From: Bog-756 sp963725395
Lineage (GTDB): Bacteria > Actinomycetota > Acidimicrobiia > Acidimicrobiales > RAAP-2
Assembly (NCBI GenBank): GCA_963725395.1
Contig: CAVRYH010000005.1
Span: 124,001-188,000 of the forward strand
DNA length: 64,000 nucleotides
Direction: 5' to 3'
Shown here: positions 1-9,313 of the stretch, in pieces
Layout: the number at the start of each line of letters is the position of its first letter
Position numbering within the stretch: position 1 is the first letter of the stretch
Position numbers and translations under genes: made by a program
The notes under the pieces: model-generated
Database searches by the model: none
What the model saw: the letters and a program-made list of their open reading frames with translations, nothing else
What the model was told of the DNA's origin: nothing

Positions 1-1608
1 ACGCTGACCCCGGCCCAGGTGACCCAAGCGAGCAACCACAACCTGTGGGTCCAGGGTGGCACCACCACCGACCCCCTGGGTGATGCCACCTTTGGCGCTG
101 GCACCTACGGGTTCGGCGCCTTGCGCTGCGCTATCGACAACCTGAACGGTGACAACGTGGAATGGGTGGGCTTTCCTTCGGGCCAGACCCATGTATTTTG
201 CTACTACTACGCCGTCACCCCGCCCAAGCCTGCGGCCTCGGTGACGATCGTCAAGCAGCTGGGGCTTGGGGCGACCAGCCCAGAGACGTTCCACTTCCGT
301 GGCACCATCTCGTACAACGCTAACGGCGACTTCGACGTCTCGACGGCGAACTCGATCACCTTCACCCGCGCTTCGGCCACGCCGTGGAACTTCCGTGAGC
401 TGGTGCCCAACCCCAACTACCCCAATGATCCGACGGACCTGTTCAGTCCGGACTTCAACTTCGCCTCTGTCACGTGTACCAGCACCCTTGGGACGAGCAC
501 CATCAATGGAGCCGCGTTCAGCGCTACTGCTCCCTACATCTCGACTACGAACCCGGAAGTGGCCGATCTCGTCCTCGGCGTCGGTGACAACGCCACATGC
601 ACCTACGTCGACAACCCCAACGTGACCCAGCTGAGCGTCTTCAAGGCGACGACTGGCGGCTTCGGTGGACCGTTCCCGATCACCGTCACCCCGCCAAATG
701 GCCCGGCTCTGCAGTGGAGTGCGACGACGGCGGTGGCTGACGTACCGGTCCTGGCCGGGACCACCGCTGACCACATCGTGGGGCAACCGGCTACCTACAC
801 CATCAGCGAAACGCTCCCGCCTGCCACCCCCGCCGGGTCGTGGTCTGTGGCTGCATTCGCGTGCAGTGGCCAGCCGGCATTCCCGGTGAGTGCGACCCAG
901 ACCGTCCAGATCCCGGTCTCGGTGGGGGCGAATACGCCCTTCGACTGCCTCTTCATCAACTCGTTCGATCCCACGGGTTCCATCACGATCACCAAGACGA
1001 CCACTGGCGCAACGGGCACCACCGAGTTCGCTGTTGTCCCGACGACGCCGGAAGATCAAGGCGACACCGCCGATCCGGTCTATTCGGCGACCACCACTCA
1101 GGTCGGGGTGCCGGTAACGGCCAGTCAGGTATCGGGCGACTACTCCCTCGACTCCCTCGACCTCGGGCAGTACTCGATCGTAGAGTCAGGGCCCGACGAC
1201 AACGGGAGCGGATCCTGGGCACCGCAGGCCATCACCTGTAACGGCGTCAGTTCTGCCCCGACCTCGAGCGACGTTCTGGTTACCCTGACCGTGGCTGATC
1301 CACAGGTGTCGTGCGCATTCACGAATGCCTTCACCCCGACGCCCCCGGTTACAACCACGACGACGACCGAGCAGACGGCTACGCCCGCAGAGCCGACCAC
1401 GACGTCGACAGCGGAGGACGGTGTGGCGGCCACCGACAGCGGGTTGTCGGGCGGCAGCCTCGCTGCAACCGGCGCAGACGTCCGCGCCCTGTTTGGGATC
1501 GCCACCTTCCTGATCTTGGCGGGATCGGCGCTGCTCTTCGTGGATCGGCCTCGCTGCCGTCCCGACTTTGTCGTGGAACCCGATGGAGACAGTGAGATCT
1601 CATCCTGA
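1..1608 (+). CDS. Wall-anchored repeat surface protein, 3' part (5' end outside window)
   Basis: The frame is open from base 1, so the true start lies upstream. At least three prealbumin-like repeats (DUF5979/SpaA-like by family recollection) begin near bases 241, 631 and 985 with patterns such as VTIVKQ, LSVFKA and ITITKT. Each repeat has a pair of cysteines near its end. A Thr/Pro-rich linker follows (PVTTTTTTEQ), then LAATG at 1459-1473, a hydrophobic segment (ALFGIATFLILAGSALLF) and a basic stretch (RPRCR). That is a sortase sorting signal, and LAxTG is the type used by class E sortases of high-GC actinobacteria. The protein is therefore probably attached to the cell wall. A 15-residue acidic tail after the basic stretch is longer than usual. 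No sortase gene lies in this window. The function is adhesion or structure by inference only. Confidence 0.85.
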   Translation, partial: TLTPAQVTQASNHNLWVQGGTTTDPLGDATFGAGTYGFGALRCAIDNLNGDNVEWVGFPSGQTHVFCYYYAVTPPKPAASVTIVKQLGLGATSPETFHFRGTISYNANGDFDVSTANSITFTRASATPWNFRELVPNPNYPNDPTDLFSPDFNFASVTCTSTLGTSTINGAAFSATAPYISTTNPEVADLVLGVGDNATCTYVDNPNVTQLSVFKATTGGFGGPFPITVTPPNGPALQWSATTAVADVPVLAGTTADHIVGQPATYTISETLPPATPAGSWSVAAFACSGQPAFPVSATQTVQIPVSVGANTPFDCLFINSFDPTGSITITKTTTGATGTTEFAVVPTTPEDQGDTADPVYSATTTQVGVPVTASQVSGDYSLDSLDLGQYSIVESGPDDNGSGSWAPQAITCNGVSSAPTSSDVLVTLTVADPQVSCAFTNAFTPTPPVTTTTTTEQTATPAEPTTTSTAEDGVAATDSGLSGGSLAATGADVRALFGIATFLILAGSALLFVDRPRCRPDFVVEPDGDSEISS

Positions 1609-1941
1609 TGGGGTCTTTCCCAAATTGCCCAGGTCCCAGGCAGTGAGCCGGACGTGGATCAACACACAGTGGCAGGACGCATCCGACGGCGGATCGCCTC
1701 TCTCGGGGGCGAGTAGGGATCAGTAGAGGAAGGCGAAGCCGTCCACCTACATTCGAGTTGGCCTGTCGGTCCCCACCGGGGATCGTTCTTGCTTTGGGCC
1801 TTGTCGACCCTGCCGTACGGCGCGAGAATTCGAGACACTTCAGCCGGTACCAGGGTGCTCGGCGCCGGTCCGGCGCCCACCAGTGATCTTACCGAGCGAC
1901 GTGCTCGGCCCTAGTCGAGAAGGCTCTGGAGGGAGGTTGTC
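1609..1941. other. Intergenic region, 333 bp
   Basis: I see no gene here. The only structure I noticed is a weak hairpin at 1768-1784 (GGTCCCC, loop ACC, GGGGATC, with one G-U pair) followed by a mildly T-rich stretch. It could be a terminator, although it lies 160 bases past the preceding stop codon. The purine-rich run at 1928-1936 is the ribosome binding site of the next gene. Confidence 0.4.
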
Positions 1942-2814
1942 ATGGAGGAAGTATCACCCAAACTCGCGGTGCTCGGACTTGGCACGATGGGCCGGGCAAT
2001 GGCCGCATCTGCACTTCGTAGTGGAATATCTACTGTCGTTTGGAACCGCGGGCCCGATGCTGCCCACGGCCTGGCCGAACAGGGGGCCGAGGTGGCCCGC
2101 TCTGTCGCTGAAGCAGTCAGTGGTGTGGACGTGGTGATCACGATGGTCACTGACACTGAGGCCGCTACTTCGATTGCCGTCGACCTCGGAATGTTGGACG
2201 CACTCCCGACCGGAGCGGTTTGGGCACAGATGAGCACGATAGGGGTGGATGGAACTGCGATCATCAGCTCGATCGTAGAGAGGCAGCGCCCAGATCTTCT
2301 ATTCCTCGACGCACCTGTGTCCGGAAGCAAGGTTCCCGCGGAGCAAGGGAAGCTCACCATCTTTGCCTCCGGCCCGGAGCGGGCGCGTCCCACGGTCGAT
2401 CCTGTCTTCGCTGCGGTCGGGCAGCGCACCGTTTGGCTCGGGCAGGTCGGAATGGGCTCGCGCATGAAGCTCGTCAATAACACGTTGCTCGCGCTCAGCG
2501 CAGAAGGATTGGCCAACTCGCTTGCCCTGGCAAGCGAGCTCGGGCTCGAGGTTCGAAGCGTACGAGAGGCCTTTGTGGGAGGTCCACTTATGTCGCCCTG
2601 GATGGAAGGCAAGTTGTCGCGCATTGAGAGCAACGACTATTCGCCAGAGTTTCCTCTCGCCTTGGCGCTGAAAGACGTTCGTCTTGCCCTCGAGCAGGCT
2701 GACCCGGTGCGCTATGGCGTGCTCACGTCACTTCGCCGTGAGTGGGAAGAGATCGAAAAACAGGGACTCGGAGGGCAGGACGTGACCGTGGTGACCCGTT
2801 CTCTTGAAGGCTGA
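1942..2814 (+). CDS. NAD(P)-dependent 3-hydroxyisobutyrate dehydrogenase-like reductase
   Basis: This 290-residue protein is the usual length for the beta-hydroxyacid dehydrogenase family (3-hydroxyisobutyrate, tartronate semialdehyde and glyoxylate/succinic semialdehyde reductases). The Rossmann motif GLGTMG is at residues 12-17, and the family signature DAPVSGS lies around residues 124-130. The conserved GxGxxxKxxNN segment contains the catalytic lysine, K176, in MKLVNN. Members oxidise a beta-hydroxyacid or reduce a small semialdehyde in the cytoplasm. The substrate cannot be read from sequence. The start is ATG at 1942, preceded by a strong GGAGGGAGG site. It is monocistronic as far as I can see, converging on the glycosyltransferase gene. 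Confidence 0.88.
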   Translation: MEEVSPKLAVLGLGTMGRAMAASALRSGISTVVWNRGPDAAHGLAEQGAEVARSVAEAVSGVDVVITMVTDTEAATSIAVDLGMLDALPTGAVWAQMSTIGVDGTAIISSIVERQRPDLLFLDAPVSGSKVPAEQGKLTIFASGPERARPTVDPVFAAVGQRTVWLGQVGMGSRMKLVNNTLLALSAEGLANSLALASELGLEVRSVREAFVGGPLMSPWMEGKLSRIESNDYSPEFPLALALKDVRLALEQADPVRYGVLTSLRREWEEIEKQGLGGQDVTVVTRSLEG

Positions 2815-2932
2815 TCTCTGTTCCACCGAACGGTGCTTCGCAACCTGAATGGTCGGGCGGGCGCTGACTGCGTACAAAGGTCGACAGCGGACTCGGCCTC
2901 CCCCCTGACCCCACCGGGATGGGGCGCATCTC

Positions 2933-4990
2933 TCAAGCGGCATCCGCTGGCTGACAGGTGAACAGACCGACCGATCCACCGCCTGGCCCGAGATGCTGAC
3001 AGTGATCGGCAATCCACGTCAAACGGGGATCGTGTCCTCCGGTCAGAAGTACGAGGTGAAACTTGCTCGCTCGAATCATGCCTTTCAGTTGGTTGATGGT
3101 TGGCTCGGGTATGGAGCCGGTAAATCCGCCGATGGGAAGGAATTCCTTCCCGCTGGCCGAGATGAACTCCGATGCGACCGCCGATGTGTAGACGGCCATG
3201 ACATAAGGGGATCCCATCTGGAGTTTCTCGAAGACAGGGAGGATGGACGCGAACTCCTTCCCCGACGACAGTCCGAGCAGGGCGTTGTAGAGCGCTGTCG
3301 TCTTGTGTGACTCGAACGGAGTGTTAGTGAACCCTTGATGTTCGCTGGCGAGGAGCACGGCGCCGGAAGCCGGAATTACCAGGACGGAGACAGTGCTCAC
3401 GACGAGCGCCACGGCGAGGAGCCATCGGCGGGACCAGGCGGCGGCCGAGACCACCAGGAGGAGGACGGCCACGGCACCGATGGAGACTGCCAGTGGCCCG
3501 AGCCATGCCGGCGCGTTCGCACCCGATGATCGGGTCAACCAGATGCCGTAGCCGACCGTTCCTGCCACCACTAGGCCGGCCGCTCCGCAACGGCGGATGG
3601 CCACCGATCGCCCCTCGGTGCGGCACTCCCACAGGCCGGCGATGCCGGCGCCCAGGATCGCTGCCATCGGTGGAGCGAGGGCCGCGGTGTAGTAGGCGTG
3701 CATGATGAACACGTCCGAGAAGACCAGTAACATAGGGACCAGCCACCCGGCCCACAAGATGAAGTAGCTCCGTCGGCGGGTGAACAGCCCGCCTATGCCG
3801 ACGGCCAGCGCAGCTGGTAGCAGCCAGCCGGTATCGCGCCCAAGATCGCCCTGCACGAGCCGGTTCCACGCGGGTGGAGGCCCGTTGAGTACTACCGGGT
3901 TGATGGGCACTCCGCCGAGGAACTGCTGAAATGCCGTCTGCTGGCTGGTGCGGCCGAAGCCGTCGTAGACGAATACCTGTTCGTAGACTGAGTTGTTCTG
4001 GCTCCCGTCCACATAGGGGCGGTCGTGGGTCGGGGTGAGGGTCACGATCGTCATCCACGAAAGAGACACCACTCCGGCAACCAGCCCAGCGACCACGACC
4101 TGTCGCAACTTGTGGGCCCACCCCTCCTTACGGCCGAACAGGTAGGCGAGCCCGAACGCCGGTAAGACCAGCCATGCCTCGAGCATCTTGGCCTGGAAGG
4201 CGATCCCGACCCACACGCCGGCATACACGAGGAAGCGCTGTCGACCCGACACGATGGCTGCCGAGACGGCGTCAGCTGCCAACACGAGAAAGAGTGTCAT
4301 GGCGGTGTCGGCGATGTTGCCCCGGTTGAGCCCGACTGCAGCGGGACTGGCCGCGAGGATCAGGGCGGCGACGAGGGCCGCCGTTGTTCCCCTCAGCCGG
4401 TTGACGGCCCGATAGAGGAAGAGAACACTCAGAACACCTTCGACGACCTGGGGCAGGACGATCGCCCAGGTGCGGTAGCCGAAGATTCGGACCGATAGGG
4501 CCTGGACCCAGAAGGCGCCGGGCAGTTTGTCGAGGGTGACCGTCCCCGCTGGATCGAAGGAACCGAAGAAGAAGTTGTGCCAGTTCATGGCCATGCTTCG
4601 CACGGCTGCCGCATAAAAGGGTTCGAGTGCATCCTGGCCGATGCCCCAGGCGTACGAGAAGGCGGCCAGACCAGCGATCAGAAAGAGGAGGATCCTCGGG
4701 AATGTGGGGTGGAACCGATCGATGAACCGCCGAGATGGACCTGGCGGCTCTCCGGATTCCTCCCCGCCATCCTTCCCGTCGCTGCCGTCGCTGCCGTCGC
4801 TGCCGTCGCTGCCGTCGCTGCCGTCGCTACCGTCGCTGCCGTCGCTGCCGTCGCTGCCGTCGCTACCGTCGCTGCCGTCGCTGCCGTCGGTGACGTTGGT
4901 TCCACCCACCCCTGTCGAGTCCGATTGGAGGATTCGGAGCCAGCGTGGGGCAGCAGAGGCGCCCGCCAGTCTCCCACGATCGTCTGTCAT
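2933..4990 (-). CDS. GT39-type membrane glycosyltransferase with N-terminal (Ser-Asp-Gly)12 linker
   Basis: A 685-residue polytopic protein of the ArnT/protein-mannosyltransferase (GT39) superfamily. Such enzymes transfer a sugar from a polyprenyl-phosphate donor on the outer face of the membrane. The segment DKLPGAFWVQALSVRIFG is the typical GT39 motif after the first luminal loop. About ten hydrophobic helices follow, and a soluble C-terminal domain (near SGKEFLPIGGFTGSIPEP) resembles that of actinobacterial homologues. The N-terminal cytoplasmic region holds twelve SDG triplets encoded by a 9-bp tandem repeat (4781-4888), then a short acidic/proline linker before the first helix. The assigned start is ATG at 4990; a start within the linker is possible. 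Acceptor and sugar are unknown. It is transcribed divergently from the hydrolase gene at 5213. Confidence 0.85.
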   Translation of the reverse strand: MTDDRGRLAGASAAPRWLRILQSDSTGVGGTNVTDGSDGSDGSDGSDGSDGSDGSDGSDGSDGSDGSDGSDGKDGGEESGEPPGPSRRFIDRFHPTFPRILLFLIAGLAAFSYAWGIGQDALEPFYAAAVRSMAMNWHNFFFGSFDPAGTVTLDKLPGAFWVQALSVRIFGYRTWAIVLPQVVEGVLSVLFLYRAVNRLRGTTAALVAALILAASPAAVGLNRGNIADTAMTLFLVLAADAVSAAIVSGRQRFLVYAGVWVGIAFQAKMLEAWLVLPAFGLAYLFGRKEGWAHKLRQVVVAGLVAGVVSLSWMTIVTLTPTHDRPYVDGSQNNSVYEQVFVYDGFGRTSQQTAFQQFLGGVPINPVVLNGPPPAWNRLVQGDLGRDTGWLLPAALAVGIGGLFTRRRSYFILWAGWLVPMLLVFSDVFIMHAYYTAALAPPMAAILGAGIAGLWECRTEGRSVAIRRCGAAGLVVAGTVGYGIWLTRSSGANAPAWLGPLAVSIGAVAVLLLVVSAAAWSRRWLLAVALVVSTVSVLVIPASGAVLLASEHQGFTNTPFESHKTTALYNALLGLSSGKEFASILPVFEKLQMGSPYVMAVYTSAVASEFISASGKEFLPIGGFTGSIPEPTINQLKGMIRASKFHLVLLTGGHDPRLTWIADHCQHLGPGGGSVGLFTCQPADAA
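4781..4888. repeat. 9-bp coding tandem repeat, 12 copies
   Basis: Twelve consecutive copies of GCTGCCGTC (plus strand), with two copies changed to GCTACCGTC (4826-4834 and 4862-4870). A degenerate thirteenth unit (CTTCCCGTC) sits at 4772-4780. On the coding minus strand each unit gives one Gly-Ser-Asp triplet of the glycosyltransferase linker. Because the unit is a multiple of three, copy-number change would alter linker length without a frameshift. Confidence 0.97.
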
Positions 4991-5212
4991 TCCACCGTAG
5001 ACATGATCGGTTTCCCCCGGACTCTAGAAGATTCACAGTATGCCCGCTGTCGCATATGGGTCGCTTCCTATGGAAAATGACAGAGGGCACGGTCCCAGCG
5101 AAGTGGGGCTTTGGCCCACGGCGGCCACTCGCTCACCAGTTCAAGACAGCGCCTAGTCAAATCTGATTCGCTTTCAGTCGCCGTCGACCTCGACCAGTGG
5201 TAAACCCTGCAC

Positions 5213-6655
5213 ATGATCGGTTCGGTCCCAAAGCGCCCGGCAAGAGTTTCGACCGCCGCTGCTGTGTGTCTGGTCATGCTCCTTTCGAGCTGCGGGACGA
5301 GCTCGGCCTCCAGCACGCCTGCGAGCTCGTCAACGGGTCCACTGCACGTGACCTGGATGGATGGCTACGCTGCTCCGAGCACTCCCGCCGCATACAACAA
5401 GGTGGGGGTACTCAAAGTCGGTCCCAGCAATGCGAAGAACGTCCTGGTCCTTGAACCGGGCACTTCTGCCGGGAGCGCCTACTTCGTACCCCTCGCCAAG
5501 TGGATCGTCTCCAAGACCAGCGGTTGGCAGGTGTGGTCGGTCGAGCGTCGCGAAAATCTGCTCGAGGACCAGTCCGAATTGGACTTGTACAAAGAGCACA
5601 GGGTCACAACCACGCAATTGTTCAACTACTACCTCGGCTACCTGAAGAACCCAAATATCTCCCACCACTTCCAGTCCATTCCCAACTCGGACGTCGAGTT
5701 CGCGAACCAATGGGGGATGAACGTCGCCGTACAGGATCTGCGCGTGGTGATCGAGGCGGCGAAGAAGCTCGGAGGCCACGTGGTCCTCGGCGGTCACTCG
5801 CTTGGTGGATCGGTGGTGACCGCCTATGCCACCTGGGACTTCGGCGGGAGTGCTGGAGCTGACGATCTTTCCGGCCTGGTCTATATCGATGGTGCCAGTA
5901 GTCCATCTACCATCAGTGTGCAGACGGCCACGCAAGACCTCCAAGCCCTCGAAACGCCAGGTGCGTCCCCATGGCTCTCGTTCGGAGGCATCGCCGCTCC
6001 GTATGCGGGACTGTTCGAAGCGACGGGGTCGGCATCTGCGTTCCAGGACCCGAACGCACCATCCCTGGGACAGACGTCGGGACTTCTGCCGTCTGACATC
6101 GTGCCTCCCGTGCGAGTGACGAACTTGGGTCAGTACGGCTATGCCCTAAATGTGGCCACCTCCCCACCGAGCCTGGTGGCCGCCCAGGGACACCTGGGGG
6201 CGGGGATCGCTGCAGCGGGCCCCGTCCATGGATGGAACGGTTCAGGGGCGCTCACGCCCATTGAGAGGTTCGCCACGATGTTCTCGGGTGAAGGGGTCCA
6301 GGGTGCTGACGGCACTGAGTGGTACTTCCCCCAGCGGTTGACCGATGACACCGGAGCGGTGGCCAATGGGAACGCCAACCCAGCCCAGGGAGTACTGGAC
6401 GTGGACGCCACCATGGGCCACGCACTGCCCAAGGATCTCCTGATCTACGCATTCGGTGCGCATCTCGGGGGACAGGCCGTGCTTGATGCCACCACAGCCC
6501 TGGCCCAACAGTCGGACATCCCGATGACAAACCTGACGCTGGTCAATCGCCAGAATACCTATGCGCACAACGACCCGGCGGGGGCGTATCCGAACAACGC
6601 CTTCTTCCGAGACCTGATGCCTTTCTTGGACAAGGTCTCGTCTTCACACATTTAG
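5213..6655 (+). CDS. Alpha/beta-hydrolase lipoprotein
   Basis: A 480-residue exported hydrolase. Residues 1-28 form a lipoprotein signal peptide: basic start, hydrophobic core AAAVCLVMLL and lipobox LSSC. A Ser/Thr-rich spacer follows. The nucleophile elbow is GHSLGG near residue 195 inside a KLGGHVVLGG strand; this matches the GxSxG of lipases and esterases. A late His in the TYAHNDP segment is a candidate catalytic histidine. The protein is expected to sit on the outer face of the membrane. The substrate is not evident. The start is ATG at 5213 without a clear ribosome binding site. It is divergent from the GT39 gene and convergent with the GGDEF gene. Confidence 0.8.
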   Translation: MIGSVPKRPARVSTAAAVCLVMLLSSCGTSSASSTPASSSTGPLHVTWMDGYAAPSTPAAYNKVGVLKVGPSNAKNVLVLEPGTSAGSAYFVPLAKWIVSKTSGWQVWSVERRENLLEDQSELDLYKEHRVTTTQLFNYYLGYLKNPNISHHFQSIPNSDVEFANQWGMNVAVQDLRVVIEAAKKLGGHVVLGGHSLGGSVVTAYATWDFGGSAGADDLSGLVYIDGASSPSTISVQTATQDLQALETPGASPWLSFGGIAAPYAGLFEATGSASAFQDPNAPSLGQTSGLLPSDIVPPVRVTNLGQYGYALNVATSPPSLVAAQGHLGAGIAAAGPVHGWNGSGALTPIERFATMFSGEGVQGADGTEWYFPQRLTDDTGAVANGNANPAQGVLDVDATMGHALPKDLLIYAFGAHLGGQAVLDATTALAQQSDIPMTNLTLVNRQNTYAHNDPAGAYPNNAFFRDLMPFLDKVSSSHI

Positions 6656-6776
6656 GTGGTGGTGACCATCTGTCGCCCCTGCGTCCGCAATGGTCCTGGC
6701 CAGACTGCTTGCGGAAGCGGCTCCGGGGAGGCCCGCGTGGATCGGCTCGCTGGGACGGTCCGGTACCGGCTAAGAG

Positions 6777-6799
6777 CGGCGCCCTTTACAACGGCGCCG
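6777..6799. terminator. Hairpin between convergent genes
   Basis: CGGCGCC at 6777-6783 pairs with GGCGCCG at 6793-6799 around a 9-base loop. It lies between the stop of the hydrolase (6655) and the stop of the diguanylate cyclase (6806). The position suits a bidirectional terminator, but there is no T-tract. Confidence 0.4.
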
Positions 6800-6805
6800 G
6801 CCGGG

Positions 6806-8143
6806 TCAGCTTCTGGTGCCCTGCCCCCTCGATGGGGGTCGAGGCAGTTGAGCCAACTCGAATCCATCTGAATCTCTGACTGAAAGTGACTCGCTCCACA
6901 TCACGGGATCACCGACTCCCGACCCTTTGGCCTGGTACATCGCGACGTCGGCCCTGGCCAGTACTTCCGCAGTGCTCTCTGCGTCAACGCAATGCACAAC
7001 CCCCACCGACGCCGACACCGGGAAGCTGAGCGTCCCTGCCGAGAACACCCACTGCATGGAGCGTGCCAATCGTCCCGCTAGCGCCGACGCCGCTGCAGGA
7101 TTCGTGATGTGCCGACAGACCGCGACGAACTCGTCTCCGCCCAAGCGTCCCACCACGTCCCCCGGCCTGACTGCCTCGTTGAGGCGGCGCGCCGTGTCGA
7201 GGAGCAGGGCGTCGCCTCCTGCATGTCCAAGCAGATCGTTCTGCGCCTTCATTCGGTCGACGTCGATGAAGGCCACAGCCAGTTTCTCGTTGTTGTTCAG
7301 TGCGCGCTCGAGGAACTCGATGGTGGCCGCCCGGTTGAGCACGCCAGTCAACGGATCGGTATTCGCCCTGCGCTCGAGATCTTCCGTGGCCCGCGTCGCA
7401 TCAGTCACGTCCTCGATGGACAGCACAATACCCGCCGGACCTTCGGAGTCCTGGGCCAGCCCACGCATGACGATTCGCAAGATGGGACGAGCTGCCTCCG
7501 CTTGGTTGACCACCGTACGTGTTGCTTCGTCGGCTGTTCCCAGGATTTGCTGCAGCTCGTCTCGGACTGCCCGGGCGTCCTCCTTGTTGAGGCGAGCGGT
7601 GGGAATCGCATCCATGTGAGTCCCCGCGTTCAAGCCCAGTAGCACCTGGCACCGGGAATTCGCATAGGTGACTAGACCGTCAGCCGCGATGTACGCCACG
7701 CCGAGCGAGAGTCCCTCAGCCAGCCGGCGCAGTAGTCGCTCCCCTGAGCGGACGAGGCGGATGGCGCTAATTTCGGAAGGACCTTGTCCCGCATCGGCGG
7801 GATCGTCCGCTGCTCTGTCTAGGGCGATCAGCGAACAGCAGACCCGACCGTCGAGATCGAGCCTGTTCTCATTCGTCGCTTCGACGTTCATCCATGAGCC
7901 GTCACCGTGACGGTGACGGTATCGCAGTACCTGTGTCGAACCCGGTTCCTCCAACATTGCCATCCACTGATTCACTACGTAGTCATGATCGTTGGGATGG
8001 ATGTAATCGAGTGACCGGGTCCCGACCAGGTCTGCGGGGTCCCAGCCGAGGACCTCGCGGATCGAGTCCGAACACGCCAGGATGCCTCCAAAGCCGTCTT
8101 TCCCCATAGAGACGGAAGTCACGCCTGAGATCTCCGGTTCCAC
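6806..8143 (-). CDS. PAS-PAS-GGDEF diguanylate cyclase
   Basis: A 445-residue soluble signalling protein. A PAS-like domain spans roughly residues 15-115 (ILACSDSIREVLGW, then a PAC-type RYRHRHGDGSW). A second PAS-like domain runs from about 145 to 255 (VAYIAADGLVTYANSRC). The GGDEF domain runs from about 262 to 420, beginning NTDPLTGVLNR. The active-site motif is intact (GGDEF at 335-339), and RPGD at 326-329 is placed exactly where the inhibitory I-site RxxD belongs. It should make cyclic di-GMP with product inhibition. No membrane segment and no EAL domain are seen. The start is GTG at 8143; no ligand for the PAS domains can be inferred. Confidence 0.92.
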   Translation of the reverse strand: MEPEISGVTSVSMGKDGFGGILACSDSIREVLGWDPADLVGTRSLDYIHPNDHDYVVNQWMAMLEEPGSTQVLRYRHRHGDGSWMNVEATNENRLDLDGRVCCSLIALDRAADDPADAGQGPSEISAIRLVRSGERLLRRLAEGLSLGVAYIAADGLVTYANSRCQVLLGLNAGTHMDAIPTARLNKEDARAVRDELQQILGTADEATRTVVNQAEAARPILRIVMRGLAQDSEGPAGIVLSIEDVTDATRATEDLERRANTDPLTGVLNRAATIEFLERALNNNEKLAVAFIDVDRMKAQNDLLGHAGGDALLLDTARRLNEAVRPGDVVGRLGGDEFVAVCRHITNPAAASALAGRLARSMQWVFSAGTLSFPVSASVGVVHCVDAESTAEVLARADVAMYQAKGSGVGDPVMWSESLSVRDSDGFELAQLPRPPSRGQGTRS

Positions 8144-8340
8144 ACCTGTTTCATCGGCAGTTCCGGAAATCGTCTGAAGAGAGAAGGCCCCTGCCGGGTC
8201 AAGCGGGACCCTGTGGGCGGCCAGTCGTCGCCGGGAATGGTGGGGTATTCCCTACCTCGCCTCCTCCGGGCCCATGGTGGCACGATCGGGAGACTGCCGC
8301 TCGCTCAAGTTCGGTTGTCACGGGTGCCGATGGTGTCCAT

Positions 8341-8724
8341 ATGAACATTCGGCGGAATCGTTCGAGCTCGCTCGGCGCGGCTCCAGAGGCGTCAGCCACA
8401 TTGGCGATGCTCAACTCGGTGCTCGAGCAGTTCTACCCCGAGTACGCGAGGAATCGTGAAGCTGGAGTACCTGACCAAATAGAGGCAATGTGTCTGGCAC
8501 TTGCGAGGGTTCTACCAGACGACGGGTACATGCCCGTGATGAAGATGCTCTCCGGGCAAGTTGATAAGGCGTTCCCCGGGCAAGGTTCGTTTGCCGGGAG
8601 AGGAGTTCGTGCGCAGCTCATCAAAGACGGCGAAGAGTACTGGAAGAACAACCACCCGGCGATGGGTCGAACCCACACCGAGGTGCCGTCTACTCGGTCG
8701 AGATCGTCTGCAGCCCGGCGATAG
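8341..8724 (+). CDS. Small protein of unknown function
   Basis: I do not recognise this 127-residue protein. The middle (residues about 20-100) has a balanced, helical composition (ALARVLPDDGYMPVMKML), while the last 20 residues are Ser/Arg-rich and low in complexity. No signal peptide or membrane segment is seen. ATG at 8341 lacks a good ribosome binding site, and ATG at 8410 (MLNSVLEQF) may be the real start. It is divergent from the diguanylate cyclase gene. A minus-strand frame overlaps it, but its Arg/Pro/Ser composition is unlike a protein. Confidence 0.45.
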   Translation: MNIRRNRSSSLGAAPEASATLAMLNSVLEQFYPEYARNREAGVPDQIEAMCLALARVLPDDGYMPVMKMLSGQVDKAFPGQGSFAGRGVRAQLIKDGEEYWKNNHPAMGRTHTEVPSTRSRSSAARR

Positions 8725-9313
8725 CTCGCGTCAGATCCGGTCCTTGGATGGATCCGATGGTCATCAGAACGGCGAGCCTGAGGGGTGGACAGACTCGCCT
8801 GTGAGGGCGTCACTATCTGAATCCACCTCGGGCGGCGTCGCATCTCCGGACCAGGCGCGACGGCTGATGCGTCGAGCACTCCGGTTCTACCTCGATCCGC
8901 CGATGGGATGTCAAGCAGGCATGGGCTCGGGTAAGGGATCGCCCGACATACTCGAACAAATCGACGAGGCGATCCGAGGGGCGCGATCGCTGAGCCGTCG
9001 CAGCGTCGGCGTGGAGGCGGGACGCCCATCGCGGCTTAACGGGAGTGGGCCCAACTCGCCCGCACAAAAGAGGACCACCCACTGTGAAGGGCCGTCCATT
9101 GCTCATTCGAACTCCTCACCGGCACGAGCAGGAAATTCTCCAGGGACATACGGCGAGCACGCAGGAAACCGTCGACCGTTCCTGATTAGGGTGTGAGTAC
9201 CGAGATGATCCGGGTACTGAACCTGCCATTTGTCCACCCGAATCCCGATTGCTCGCGGGGACACCACGGGCCGACGAGCAATGACCCAACTTCCATTGTG
9301 ACCGCGAGAAGAA
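8725..9313. other. Non-coding stretch, 589 bp
   Basis: Open frames exist on both strands, but their translations are Arg/Ser/Pro-rich and unlike proteins. I see no convincing gene, repeat or structured RNA. It may contain decayed coding sequence. Confidence 0.35.

Noticed and set aside
4577..5080. Plus-strand frame rich in Ala-Val repeats opposite the glycosyltransferase
   Set aside because: It is the antisense reading of the 9-bp repeat array and has no independent coding features.
8433..9029. 198-codon minus-strand frame
   Set aside because: Low-complexity Arg/Pro/Ser composition; the opposing plus-strand frame is more protein-like.
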